From Rhizobium leguminosarum (GTDB taxonomy: Bacteria > Pseudomonadota > Alphaproteobacteria > Rhizobiales > Rhizobiaceae), in assembly GCF_001679785.1 (NCBI RefSeq), contig NZ_CP016290.1, forward strand, positions 372,001 through 436,000: a stretch of DNA of 64,000 bases. Reading direction: 5' to 3'. Below the pieces are notes generated by a model, which was not told the DNA's origin, searched no databases, and saw nothing but the letters and a program-made list of their open reading frames with translations. Position numbers and translations under genes: made by a program. This document shows positions 1-8,932 of this stretch, in pieces (position 1 is the stretch's first letter; the number at the start of each line of letters is the position of its first letter).

Positions 1-222
1 AAATGACGGATCATGCCCGTGCATCACAGCCGGGAAGCGCGGCGCTTGCCCAAGGAACGCAATATTCGTTGCTGTTGAAGAATCAATCGGCGCAACCTTG
101 GACCTTCTATGTCTATCAAAAGATGCCTCAACCTGTTGCCAATGTCTTCTCCTTGGCATGGTTCTGCTCTCCGTATCAAATTCGGGTTGGCAATCAAATC
201 AAGTTGACCTGCCACTGAAGTT

Positions 223-1152
223 TCATCCGGCTGCGATTAGAGCCTCGGCGGGTTTGAATACGCCAAATGGCGCGGTGGGAGCAACCGGCGGAAACGCGAA
301 GCTTTCATCTTGCGCAGCGTTGGAGCCGGTTGCGGCGATGATCCCGGCGTAGCCTGCCGGGGTCTGGTATCCGAGCGACGAGTGTGGCCGGAAATGGTTA
401 TAGTCGTCAGCCCATTCAGCAATGGCGCTGCGGGCATGATCGAGGCCGAAGAAGAGGCTCTCGTTGAGCAACTCGTCGCGCATCCGGCCGTTGAAACTCT
501 CGACATAGCCGTTCTGCATTGGCTTCCCCGGCGCGATATAGTGCCACTCGACCTTGTGATCCCTCGACCAGGCGAGGATGGCATTCGACGTTAGTTCGGT
601 GCCGTTGTCGGAGACAATCATTCCGGGCTTGCCGCGTCGTTCGATCAGCGTCGTCAGTTCTCGGGCGACACGTCGACCAGAGATCGACGTGTCCGGGACC
701 GCTGCCAGGCATTCGCGCGTCACGTCATCGACAATGTTGAGCACGCGGAAGCGTCTGCCGCAGGCGAACTGGTCATGCACGAAGTCCAGCGACCAGCGGG
801 CATTGGCCTTCGCTTCAACCAGGATCGGCGCACGTGTGCCGACCGCACGCCGCCTGGCTTTCCGCTTGCGAACGGAAAGACCTTCCTCGCGATAGAGCCG
901 GTAGATGCGATTGACCCCGGACGGCTCTCCGTCCCGCCGAAGCAGGACAAACAGCCGACGGTAGCCGAAACGACGCCGCTCATTGGCGAGGTCGCGCAGC
1001 TTCGTCCGCAGTTCAACCTCCGGCGGTCGGCTTGACCGGTAACGGATCATCTTGCGGTCGGCGGATATAATCTGGCAGGCCCGCCGCTCCGAAAGACCCA
1101 TGACGGCCTTCAGATGCGTGACGGCGTCACGCTGGGCGGCAGGCCCTACCAT
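223..1152 (-). CDS. IS3-family transposase OrfB (DDE integrase domain)
   Basis: The 309-residue protein has an HTH_21-like N-terminus followed by an rve integrase core: [10 protein letters not shown] holds the first Asp, [11 protein letters not shown] the second, and [16 protein letters not shown] the Glu. It ends in the usual IS3 tail with [15 protein letters not shown]. OrfB is normally produced as an OrfAB fusion by programmed -1 frameshifting; here its start overlaps the 3' end of orfA (1146-1152), the expected arrangement. It appears intact, so the element may still be mobile. Confidence 0.93.
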   Translation of the reverse strand: MVGPAAQRDAVTHLKAVMGLSERRACQIISADRKMIRYRSSRPPEVELRTKLRDLANERRRFGYRRLFVLLRRDGEPSGVNRIYRLYREEGLSVRKRKARRRAVGTRAPILVEAKANARWSLDFVHDQFACGRRFRVLNIVDDVTRECLAAVPDTSISGRRVARELTTLIERRGKPGMIVSDNGTELTSNAILAWSRDHKVEWHYIAPGKPMQNGYVESFNGRMRDELLNESLFFGLDHARSAIAEWADDYNHFRPHSSLGYQTPAGYAGIIAATGSNAAQDESFAFPPVAPTAPFGVFKPAEALIAAG

Positions 1153-1412
1153 TTTTTTGCAAGAAGCTCGCGGAGCGCGGCTGCATCAAGCATCTGCTCG
1201 GCCAGCAACTTCTTTAGCCTCGCATTCTCGTCCTCAAGCGCCTTCAGACGCTTCGCTTCGGAGACTTCCATGCCGCCGTATTTGGCTTTCCAATTATAAA
1301 ACGTTGCTTCTGAAATCCCGTGCTTGCGGCAGAGATCGGCTGCCTTCGCACCCGCCTCCTGTTCCTTCAGCACCGCAATAATCTGCTCTTCCGTAAATCT
1401 CTGCTTCTTCAT
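1146..1412 (-). CDS. IS3-family transposase OrfA (helix-turn-helix)
   Basis: The 88-residue protein begins [19 protein letters not shown] and has the typical HTH ([20 protein letters not shown]) followed by a leucine-zipper-like segment ([18 protein letters not shown]). It binds the IS ends. It overlaps orfB by 7 bp in a different frame, as in IS3 elements that use frameshifting. Confidence 0.93.
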   Translation of the reverse strand: MKKQRFTEEQIIAVLKEQEAGAKAADLCRKHGISEATFYNWKAKYGGMEVSEAKRLKALEDENARLKKLLAEQMLDAAALRELLAKKW

Positions 1413-2060
1413 ATGTCCGTCCTCAATGGTCCGGACTCTAATCCATTCTGGAGGAAATTCTCAGTGGCAGGTCAAAGTTCACTTGGGAGCTCGCCTATAA
1501 TTTCGTCTGGAGCGACACGGGACAACTGATTCCTGGCGTGGACTTTTTTGCCTCCGGGGTGGAGGACTGCAGCCCCAGCGGGAAAAACACCACTACTTTT
1601 TCACTAAGTGGTGGACCCGGCCTGACCGTGCCGATCAAGGCGGATCCTGCAGGATCACTGGTCATCAACGATGCTGGCAATGTGCCAAACAATCGGTTCT
1701 CTGTGGGTATCGGCATGTCCGGAACAGGAACTTATGTTGTACAAGCGGGCACCAATCTGTTCCACACGTTCACGCCGACTCCGAGCTATTGGATTGCGGC
1801 GGGAACGAATGTGTCTATCGGTTCGGTGCTCAGTATCGACACGATCACCCAGACCAGTGAAGCCAAGTTTCCCTCTGCCGTCTTCAATCTCGTAGGCGTG
1901 CTCCACGAGGACAATACCTGGGATGTCAACCCGGCTTGATGGCAAGGTGAATTGGCTTCAGCTCCGCCGGTCAGGTCGGAACTGATGCATGGGAGTGCCT
2001 CTTGTTGCTGATAAGTGGCACTCCTTCCCTCACACATCAATCTTGACCAAGGAACAAAAG

Positions 2061-2648
2061 ATGTTTGCAGGGCCTCCAATCGGTGCGGTCTGTCCCTTTG
2101 CGGGGCAAGTTGCCCCTACCTCGCGCTCGGTCAATACAATCTGGAGCAACACGCCCTGCGCAAGCTCTGGCGTGGCTGCGGGTACAAATGCGGAAGCTCC
2201 TATCAGCTACGTCGAAGCCCAGGGATGGATGCCTTGCGACGGACGCTATCTTAGGGCTGCCGCTTATCCAGAACTCTATGCCGTTCTCGGCGGACTCTAT
2301 GGAGAGCGGAGTTCTACGGCCGATCTGGAATTTCGGATTCCAGACTACCGTGGGCTGTTCCTGCGCGGCTTCGATGCCGGTGCCGGTATGGACCCTGACG
2401 CGAAACGACGGCTAGATCCAACTGGCAATAATGTTGCGAATGTTGTTGGATCACTCCAATGCGATGCTCTGCAAGTTCACGCGCATCCCTATGAGATAAC
2501 GACGCCGGCGGGAATTTCGCAACAGGGCAGTGCCGCCGGAACTTCCGTTTCAAGCAAATCGACAGGTTCACCGGAAAATCCGGCACGCACAGCTCTTGAG
2601 ACGCGTCCCAAGAACGTGGCCGTGAACTACCTGATCAAGTTTCGATAA
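2061..2648 (+). CDS. rhiB: RhiB, rhizosphere-expressed protein with a tail-collar-like fold
   Basis: The protein has about 195 residues from the ATG at 2061, chosen because AAGGA lies 10 bases upstream; an in-frame start at 1989 exists but lacks a good ribosome site. The middle part resembles phage tail-collar domains: GWMPCDGRYL, then YPELYAVLGGLYG, then FRIPDYRGLFLRG. It ends KNVAVNYLIKFR, also typical of that fold. The gene lies between rhiA and rhiC in the rhi operon, which in R. leguminosarum is activated by RhiR and linked to bacterium-plant interaction. Molecular function is not known. With rhiA broken upstream, its transcription here may be reduced. Confidence 0.78.
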   Translation: MFAGPPIGAVCPFAGQVAPTSRSVNTIWSNTPCASSGVAAGTNAEAPISYVEAQGWMPCDGRYLRAAAYPELYAVLGGLYGERSSTADLEFRIPDYRGLFLRGFDAGAGMDPDAKRRLDPTGNNVANVVGSLQCDALQVHAHPYEITTPAGISQQGSAAGTSVSSKSTGSPENPARTALETRPKNVAVNYLIKFR

Positions 2649-2736
2649 CTTGAAAGGGGCGCAGGTCCTTTCACTCGATTCAGAGACATCGGTCCGGAAG
2701 CGACATCTTGCCGGTCGGCAAAAGAGGAGAAGCTTA

Positions 2737-3207
2737 ATGACTGCTACTTTGAGAGCTTTCGGATGCCTAGCTGCTTTCGCTCTGACCGTCACATTCGCGC
2801 AAGGTGCTGCGGCTGAGGAGCATCAAAAAGGCAAGGTCGTGGCGACGCCCGTGGAAACTGGCGTTGTGATCCGCGGCGTCACACTTGCCGGCCCGGTTGG
2901 AAATCCGGGAACGTCAACCGGGAAAACATGCGACTTCAGCGGTGAGCCCGTGGATCCATCCGGACGTTTGGAGGGGGCAAGCGTCAACTGCAGGCCAAAT
3001 GGCAACCGGGCGAATACATTGCCAGGGCTACCCGCACGCTTTAACGCGTATTGCGTGATAAATGCGCCGGTCAAAAGTGCGCGGCTAATCCAAGCTGCCC
3101 GACCAGAAAATGCCAACCACTGCGATCTGTCGGGGATCACCCCAAAAGACGCGACTGGTCAATTCGGGGGGCCGTCTGGCGGTAGGCGGTCATTGGACGA
3201 CGTCTGA
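2737..3207 (+). CDS. rhiC: RhiC, exported rhizosphere-expressed protein
   Basis: The protein has 156 residues from the ATG at 2737, preceded by AGAGGAGA. A clear Sec signal peptide covers about residues 1-28 (basic start, hydrophobic core AAFALTVTFA, cleavage near AAAEE), so the protein is periplasmic or secreted. Mature residues include several cysteines that could form disulfides (around positions 66, 86 and 108). It ends the rhiABC operon, 88 bp after rhiB. Identification as rhiC is from position, size and the signal sequence; activity is unknown. Confidence 0.75.
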   Translation: MTATLRAFGCLAAFALTVTFAQGAAAEEHQKGKVVATPVETGVVIRGVTLAGPVGNPGTSTGKTCDFSGEPVDPSGRLEGASVNCRPNGNRANTLPGLPARFNAYCVINAPVKSARLIQAARPENANHCDLSGITPKDATGQFGGPSGGRRSLDDV

Positions 3208-3402
3208 GGAAACAAATTCAAAGCACGTCCTCGCAGCCACCCAAGGGATGCTCTCTGCTCGACCTACCGAAAACTGTGTTGCGCCTGTCTATCAATTCAA
3301 GCGCCGATTTAGCTCTGCATTTCAACGGGCTACTATCTGGTCATGATGGCTGTCGTGATCCAACGGGCCCGATCTTTGAAGTGGCCGAAAACTCCATATA
3401 TT

Positions 3403-4146
3403 TCAGCGAATGATTCTGAGACGAAAGCTTTCGGCAATCATCTGAGGTGTATTAACCACATTAAGCTTTCGCTGGATGTTCAAAATGACATTTTGGATGG
3501 TTCGATGGGATCGTCCGAGAATCGTTGCGATCTCTATTGCTGTTTTGCCTGCGGCACACCAATGGATGATTTCGCGCTCTCGCGTTGTGATCATGGGTAA
3601 GGCCTGAACTTTTCGACTGGCATCATTCCCAATTTCGGCGCGGAGCAAGCTGTGCGCGTAAGCCGCCATCAGATAGAGCGCGCTTCGGTGGCGGGTTGAG
3701 AGCTCTACCTTTTCCGCTCCAAAACTGACAATAGATTGAAACCCAGCGGCAGTGTGTAAAGGAACGCTGAAGCCGTCAATCAACTTGAATTCGCGTGCCT
3801 CATTCATGACGCGACGGCTCTGCCGAGTGAGTTTTTGATCTCGCAGAGCTTCCGACCAAACAAATGCGTGATCACATGTCTTGCTAAGCTGCACTATGGG
3901 GTCAGCGTGGACATAGTTGTTTTCACGATAGCGATCAAACCACACGGCTGACCAATTGCCCAAAACGAAATAGGGATCAATTCGCTCCGGAGGCGAGGGG
4001 ATTCCGGATATCGCGAAATAACTAAACCCGAAATATTGTGAAATTTTGCCAAGTAAGAGTAACACATCGTCTTTGCTCTTTGCACTGGCTGACTCTGACA
4101 GGAAATCGAACACCAGATTCGAGACCGTTGAGGATTCTTCCTTCAC
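3403..4146 (-). CDS. rhiR: RhiR, LuxR-family quorum-sensing regulator
   Basis: The 247-residue protein has an autoinducer-binding domain (about residues 20-165) with the conserved aromatic and acidic residues of the acyl-homoserine-lactone pocket (W, Y, then HADPIV, then W in FVWSEA). A LuxR HTH follows at about 180-240 ([16 protein letters not shown], then [16 protein letters not shown]). The start is GTG at 4146 with GGGAGG upstream. In R. leguminosarum RhiR activates rhiABC in response to acyl-homoserine lactones made by RhiI and other synthases. The gene converges with rhiABC. No luxI-type gene is visible in the window; rhiI may lie to the left. Confidence 0.88.
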   Translation of the reverse strand: MKEESSTVSNLVFDFLSESASAKSKDDVLLLLGKISQYFGFSYFAISGIPSPPERIDPYFVLGNWSAVWFDRYRENNYVHADPIVQLSKTCDHAFVWSEALRDQKLTRQSRRVMNEAREFKLIDGFSVPLHTAAGFQSIVSFGAEKVELSTRHRSALYLMAAYAHSLLRAEIGNDASRKVQALPMITTREREIIHWCAAGKTAIEIATILGRSHRTIQNVILNIQRKLNVVNTPQMIAESFRLRIIR

Positions 4147-4690
4147 GACAACCTCCCGGTTCGGCGCAAGATTAACGTCGTCACATCTAAGCAGTGAGTG
4201 CCCAGTTCGGTGGGCGGCTAAACTCTAAAAACCATATTAGATACCCTTGATACATACAACCAAAAAGCGCATCTTTCAGGTCAAGTTGGTCGCCCGAATA
4301 AACGTGCGCGTTTTCGCCAGCGGGATCGTCGTCGGCAAATCGTTTGGCGCCAGTGCCACCAGCTGAAAAATAGACCAGAATATATTCCTAAATATATTTT
4401 TGTATATTTTTCCAGTTATTGGTGGACTATCAATGCATTACCGTTCTTTTACATAGACTAAACGAATATACTATTGAATATATCCGCTGCGTCTCTTGTC
4501 TTGAATCACGTATTTGTAGAGAGTCTGCTTATGCAGGAGGTATGACAACGCTGGAATATTCAACAGGCGAAGGGCTGTCGCAGGGAAGAACGTCGGGGGC
4601 TATGGTCCAGGAGGTAGGCTCCGGCACAGCAGGGGACAACGCCCCTATGTCCCGAAAAGCGTCGGGTCGACACAAGACCCAACGGACGCG
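4147..4690. other. AT-rich non-coding stretch upstream of rhiR
   Basis: About 540 bp with a strongly AT-rich core (4250-4500, including TATATTTTTGTATATTTTT). No convincing gene is seen; short frames here have no recognisable similarity. It probably holds the rhiR promoter. A lux-box palindrome could not be identified with confidence. Confidence 0.4.
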
Positions 4691-4800
4691 ATGCGAAACT
4701 TGATCCAGTCGAGCGATCTGGCTCTTCTCATGGAAGCTCATGATGCCCTCTCCGCGGCTATCGCGGGTCATGCGGGGTTTGCAGACCTTTGGGCGTCCAG
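4691..4800 (+). pseudogene. Fragment of a phosphoenolpyruvate mutase/isocitrate lyase-superfamily gene
   Basis: About 37 codons from the ATG at 4691 read MRNLIQSSDLALLMEAHDAL then SAAIAGHAGFADLWASS. This is the N-terminal beta-strand and helix pattern of PEP mutase-type enzymes (MEAH.GLSA....AGF..LWASG). Similarity then stops. The rest of a roughly 290-residue enzyme is missing, so this is a decayed 5' fragment. Confidence 0.55.
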
Positions 4801-4842
4801 CCCAGCACCGGATGTTAGTTTCCGCTCGTTATGGAGTTATAT

Positions 4843-5493
4843 ATGTCGCTAATTAAAAGAAAAATCTTCTCCGTGGGCGTCTCGATCCTAATGGCATGCG
4901 GCGCGTCGGCGGCCGATCTAGCTGACCACAGCGTTCCGAGCGCCCCCTCTTATGACGCACCGCGAACCTTCTCGTGGGCCGGGGCTTACGCCGGTCTTCA
5001 CGGAGGTGTCGCGGCCTCCAAATTCAACCCGTTCAACAATGATCGCGCTCCAGCGGTGGGCGCTCAGGTAGGTTACAATTTCCAGGCCGGGCCAGGCGTT
5101 TTCGGTGCAGAACTGGAAGGCTCTTACATGAACAACGAAGTGCGTGTGCCTGGCGGCAAGGTGGAAAGCCGCTTCCGCGGTGCCGCGAAGGCCAAGGCTG
5201 GTCTGGGCTTTGACCGCACTTTCGTCTACGGCACCGCGGGCGTCACAACGACCGAGTTCGAGGGCCGCCGCCCCGCATCCGGATCGGACAAGTGGAAATC
5301 CGGACCGGATAGCTGGAAACAGGGCTACCTCTTCGGCGGCGGCGTCGAGCACGCGTTTTCGGGCGGCGTGTCGGCAAAGATCGAGTACAACTACGTCATT
5401 AACAACGCCGTCCCGACGACGAGCGGAGGCATCAGCTCGAAGTCCGACCTCAACGATAATGTAATTGAGGCGGGCATTAACTTTCGCTTCTGA
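4843..5493 (+). CDS. Omp25/RopB-like outer-membrane beta-barrel protein
   Basis: The 216-residue protein starts at ATG 4843 (an ATG at 4831 is in frame but less likely). Signal peptide residues 1-24 end ASAADLAD, typical of the rhizobial Omp25/RopB/Omp31 family. The mature part opens with WAGAYAGLHGG and continues as alternating beta-strands with glycine-aromatic turns (GAQVGYNFQ, AKAGLGFDRTFVYGTAGV, KIEYNYV), ending in phenylalanine (INFRF), the signal for BAM-dependent insertion. It is probably a structural outer-membrane protein of the cell envelope. It stands alone between decayed sequences and looks intact. Confidence 0.85.
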   Translation: MSLIKRKIFSVGVSILMACGASAADLADHSVPSAPSYDAPRTFSWAGAYAGLHGGVAASKFNPFNNDRAPAVGAQVGYNFQAGPGVFGAELEGSYMNNEVRVPGGKVESRFRGAAKAKAGLGFDRTFVYGTAGVTTTEFEGRRPASGSDKWKSGPDSWKQGYLFGGGVEHAFSGGVSAKIEYNYVINNAVPTTSGGISSKSDLNDNVIEAGINFRF

Positions 5494-5528
5494 CGAACTC
5501 GTCTGGAAGCCTTGAGCATGGGCACGAA

Positions 5529-6033
5529 TCAAAGCCGTGCGGACAACTTTCGGACGAGTTGGCCGCTGACGGCTTTCCACTGGGCCATGGCATGCGGTCG
5601 GCGGTTGCGAATTTGGGTAGCAGAAGGTTTTGTGTGATCTGGAACGAAGAGATTGCGAACGTCGGAGAACAGCGAAACAAAATGTTGCAGGCTCCCGATT
5701 GATCGGCATCCCTGGCGCATTCGTTCCCGTTTTCGAACGGCAGATGCGAGTTCTCCGCCTGTTGTTTAAGCTCTTGTGTGAGCGATGCTCAACACCCGGC
5801 ATGACCTGACGTTTTGCCGCTTCATAGGAGCGGAGCTTGTCAGTGATCATGCGCCTCGGCACCATCCCCTGCTTTTTTAGCAGACGCATCACCAAACGTC
5901 TGGCAGCCTTGGTATTGCGGCGAACCTGCACGATTTCGTCGAGCACATATCCGTCTTGGTCGACAGCCCGCCACAACCAGCATCGCCTGCCATTGATCCA
6001 AAGCGCAACCTCGTCGAGATACCAGACATCACT
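5529..6033 (-). pseudogene. IS6-family transposase remnant, frameshifted and 5'-truncated
   Basis: Reading leftwards from 6033, SDVWYLDEVALWINGRR and WRAVDQDGYVLDEIVQVRRN are the first half of an IS6/IS26-type DDE core. RMITDKLRSYEAAKRQV and MPGVEHRSHKSLNNR follow. After a frame change the C-terminus continues (SLQHFVSLFSDVRNLFVP at about 5640-5690). The first 60 or so residues are missing and replaced abruptly at 6034 by a piece of a paiB gene. Not functional. Confidence 0.88.
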
Positions 6034-6079
6034 GCCCGTCGTGTCGCTGCAGGGGAAGGGCAAGATGAGCCAAAATCGT
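6034..6079 (+). pseudogene. 46-bp fragment of a paiB 3' region fused to the IS6 remnant
   Basis: These 46 bp match positions 12783-12828 inside the intact paiB gene at 44 of 46 bases and encode the conserved PaiB C-terminal motif (PVVSLQGKGKMSQNR). The similarity begins exactly where IS6 similarity stops and ends where a tautomerase-like pseudogene region begins. It is a scar of an old deletion or recombination involving a paiB copy. Confidence 0.75.
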
Positions 6080-6128
6080 GTGTTTAAGCATGGAATGTTC
6101 GGTCCTCGATCCAAGGTGAGCATCAGCC

Positions 6129-6455
6129 GTGCCAAACATCAAGATCTATATCGATCAGGGGCTTCCTGAGCACACGCAACTCGGCCTTCGCGAGAACCTG
6201 GCGCCTCTGAGAGACATCATCTGCCATACGCTGAAGGTCGAAAGTGCGGCCTGCTAGCTTGTCATTTTGACCGCCTATGGTATGGCTGACCAACTCGTGG
6301 TGAACATTGAGATCGCCATCTTGCCCAAACCTGACCGCACCCCCCGGTACTTTCCGACCCTGCGGCGAAAATCCAGAAATCGATTGCAGATGTCGTCAAT
6401 AGGCCAGTTGCGGTACGGTTGTCTGTTCTTGACCCGGCGGAATACATCTCTCTGA
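6129..6455 (+). pseudogene. Tautomerase-family gene, broken by a stop codon
   Basis: From GTG 6129 the frame reads MPNIKIYIDQGLPE, the usual start of 4-oxalocrotonate tautomerase-like proteins (catalytic Pro2 after Met). It continues LRENLAPLRDIICHTLKV, hits an in-frame TAG at 6255-6257, and goes on LVILTAYGMADQLVVNIEI. The internal stop and the loss of similarity after about residue 75 indicate a pseudogene. Family assignment is from the N-terminal pattern only. Confidence 0.5.
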
Positions 6456-6681
6456 AATAGGTGTTGCGACAGGGCCGCGTACGTCCGCCTTTTCGATCGA
6501 GGCCTGCCGAGTCTTTGCACCGACTTCATCGATCTCTCGATGCCGCTCGGCGGGCGCAATTGGCCACACGTTTACGCGTGCCGGTGGGATCGACGCGGCG
6601 ATTGCCGTCGCGACCGAGCGAAGCCAAGGCTACGACATTAGCTGTTCATCTACTTCACGGAACGTGATTAAGGAGTCGGCT

Positions 6682-7580
6682 TTAATCGTCGAGGTGCTGC
6701 TTGGCGACTGCGATCACAATGTCGGTGAGGGTCGCGAACCGGTCTGCAGCAAGCCTGTTGATCTGCCAGAAAAGTGGGATGTCGAGCGGCTTGTCGGGGA
6801 TCAACTCCACCAGTGTTCCTTTCTGAAGATGTGGGCGGACGAGACACTCGGGGTTCATGCCCCAGCCAATGCCTGCCACGCTAGCGTCAACGAAAGCATG
6901 CGTGGATGGAAGAAAATGCGTCGGACAGATGAATTCTTCGCCAAGTGTCTGGGCGATCCATCGGTCTTGAAGCTTGTCTTTCTGGTTGAAAGTCAGGGCC
7001 GGTGCAGTGCGGAATGCCTCGCCGCTGATGCCTCCGGAAAAAATAGCGCTCAACGAATTCCGGGCTTGCAGTGGCGCGGTAACGCAACGAACCGAGGGCG
7101 GTGCGGCGGCATCCGGGAACCAGCCTTTCGCTCCCTGTCACAGCCGCAATCACCCGCCCGCGCTCTAGCCAATCAGCCGTGTGGCCCTCGTCATCAATAA
7201 CAACGTCCAGAAGATAGTTTGAGGATTTGGCAAATGCGGAAAGTGCCACGAGAAACCAGGTTCCGAGACTATCGGCATTTGTTGCGAGGTGGATTGTCAC
7301 GCGTTCAATCAACTGGGTGGACGGTGCGAGCGACGGTGAGTGCTCATACAGGTCTCGTTCAAGCAGCCCAACATTTTCTACGTGCCGACACACCCACTGC
7401 CTGCTCTGTGGCAACGCAAGGATTTCCCCTGACGACTAGCGCGATACCCATTCGCTCTTCGAGGTTTTTGACGCGCTGCGAAACTGCGGATGGTGTGACA
7501 TTGAGCATCCCTGCCGCTTTTTCGAAGCTTCCAGTCTGCACAACGGCGGCCAAGGCCCGCAACGCGGAGTAGTCAAGCAT
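6682..7580 (-). pseudogene. argP: argP (iciA)-type LysR regulator with two frameshifts
   Basis: Three overlapping minus-strand frames together make one ArgP-like protein of about 300 residues. They are 7580-7359 (MLDYSALRALAAVVQTGSF, then VTPSAVSQRVKNLEER, the HTH), then about 7400-7060 (CRHVENVGLLERDL to YRATASPEFVERYF) and then about 7050-6682 (LTFNQKDKLQDRWI to the C-terminus). Each change of frame falls inside conserved sequence, so these are frameshift mutations. ArgP normally activates the lysine/arginine exporter lysE; a lysE-family scrap lies just to the right, so an argP-lysE pair decayed together. Confidence 0.85.
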
Positions 7581-7678
7581 GTAAGTTCGCCTTAATCGAG
7601 GTAAGCCACTTTAATTAGCCTAACTTAAAGCATTCCGGTAGTGGCTGACACGACAATCGTGAGTATGCAGAACTGCCT

Positions 7679-7800
7679 CAGACCAACCCGAAATCGATCC
7701 TCGCCTGGATCGCCCTGGTGACGCTTGGCCTCGGCCCGGGTGCGTCCTCGCACACCGTGGCAGCGATCCTCGGTGGATGCGCTGTTTTGAGCGTAACGGC
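7679..7800 (+). pseudogene. LysE-family exporter fragment
   Basis: In one frame these bases read QTNPKSILAWIALVTLGLGP and then GASSHTVAAILGGCAVLS. NPKSILAWIA is the hallmark NPKA..W motif of LysE/RhtB exporters near the fourth transmembrane segment. Both ends are missing, and the 3' part runs into the reading frame of the glxA-like gene. It pairs logically with the broken argP on the left. Confidence 0.6.
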
Positions 7801-8745
7801 GCCCCTTCCGTGGCGGGAACGGGCCAGTTGCGGTTCATGGCCGATCGGACAATCTTCGATGAGGACGAGGATATCGACACCCTACTCGTAGCAGGCGACC
7901 CGGCCTTCTTCGAAATCGACCCAGCCGTCATCGCCTGGCTCCAGCGTCGAGTACCGACGGCCAGACGGTTCGGATCGATCTGCACTGGAGTGTTCCTGCT
8001 CGCCGCCGCCGGTCTTCTCGACGGAAAAAGGGTCACCACGCATTGGGAATGTGCCGCGAAGTTCAGCGACGAATATCCCGATATCGATCTGGATGCCGAC
8101 GCCATCTACGTGCGCGACGGTTCTCTGATAACGGCTGCCGGTGTCACGGCAGGTATCGATCTCGCATTGTCGCTCGTCGAGGAAGACCATGGCAAGGACA
8201 CCGCAATGATCGTTGCGCGCTACATGGTCATGTTCATGAAGAGACCTGGCGGACAGTCGCAGTTCAGTGCGCATCTCGTCGGCCAGATGTCAGAAACGAC
8301 GCTGATCCAGAAGGCCCAGGAGTACGTCTTGTCGAATTTGAACGGCGACCTCGACGTGGAGAGTCTTGCCCACGAGGTCGGCATGAGCATCCGAAACTTC
8401 GCGCGGGTCTTCCGCAAGGAGCTCGGCTTCACGCCGGCGGAATTCGTTGCAGCCGCCCGCACAGACGCCGCGAGACGACTGCTGCAGGACACCACGCAGC
8501 CGCTCTTGAGGATCGCTACCACTTGCGGCTTCGCGGACGTGAATGCTATGCGCCGGGTCTTCGCCAAAACCATCGGCGTAAGTCCGAATGACTACAGGAG
8601 CCGTTTCCAGACATCGTCGAAGCCATCGCAAGCCGCACCTATTCGCGATGCTCAAGGGCACCCGGGGAGGGCACTCGCGATGGAGATAGCGTTAGCTACC
8701 TCCCATCCTGGCGCGGTCGGCGGGCAGGGAGCGCGAGCGGTCTGA
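7777..8745 (+). pseudogene. GlxA-family AraC regulator lacking its N-terminus
   Basis: The frame encodes 322 residues. A DJ-1/PfpI-like domain (GSICTGVFLLAAAGLLDG with the nucleophile-elbow Cys; LITAAGVTAGIDLAL) is followed by two AraC HTHs (DLDVESLAHEVGMSIRNFAR and ATTCGFADVNAMRRVF). GlxA family proteins normally start about 45-50 residues earlier with a beta-strand such as IGFVVFPGF; that part is absent and the frame instead begins over the lysE scrap. This is probably a 5'-deleted regulator, although the AraC half is complete and could still be translated. Confidence 0.72.
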
Positions 8746-8932
8746 GTTCGAGTCGTCAATCACGACAGTCCTTTCCCCACATCAAGGCGACGAAGGAAAA
8801 CAAGCCGCGGGCTGAGGGCCAGATTCTTGATATGGTTGAGCAGGCAGGCACGGAGCTGACCCAAGAGTGAGAGCCGTAAAGCAATTCGTGAAGGGAACTG
8901 GTTCGTCGAGATGACAACGCCCTCTAGTCTAG

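Larger units (their letters stand above)
205..1474 (-). mobile_element. Complete IS3-family (IS407-like) insertion sequence in rhiA
   Basis: The ends are imperfect inverted repeats: TGACCTGCCACTGAAG at 205 and the complement of TCAGTGGCAGGTCA ending at 1474. A 4-bp direct repeat AAGT flanks it (201-204 and 1475-1478), the duplication size usual for the IS407 group. It carries overlapping orfA and orfB on the minus strand. The near-identical termini, intact orfs and clean duplication point to a recent insertion. A related, heavily truncated relative ends at 29275. Confidence 0.93.
3..1939 (+). pseudogene. rhiA: rhiA, rhizosphere-expressed protein gene, interrupted by an IS3-family element
   Basis: The reading frame at 3-204 resumes exactly at 1479-1939 once the insertion (205-1474) and one AAGT copy are removed, giving about 220 residues. 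The rejoined junction reads GNQIKFTWEL. RhiA is an abundant cytoplasmic protein of R. leguminosarum made in the rhizosphere under RhiR control; its biochemical role is unknown. The assignment rests on protein character and on context: rhiB, rhiC and rhiR follow. The first visible ATG at position 3 may not be the real start because the window begins here. As it stands the left piece ends after about 67 native codons plus a few from the IS, so no full RhiA can be made, and expression of rhiBC may be affected by polarity. Confidence 0.75.

Noticed and set aside
4918..6135. 405-codon minus-strand ORF spanning the outer-membrane gene and IS6 relic
   Set aside because: Only its first 130 codons are real (IS6 transposase); the rest is antisense to the outer-membrane protein gene, an accidental open frame in GC-rich DNA.
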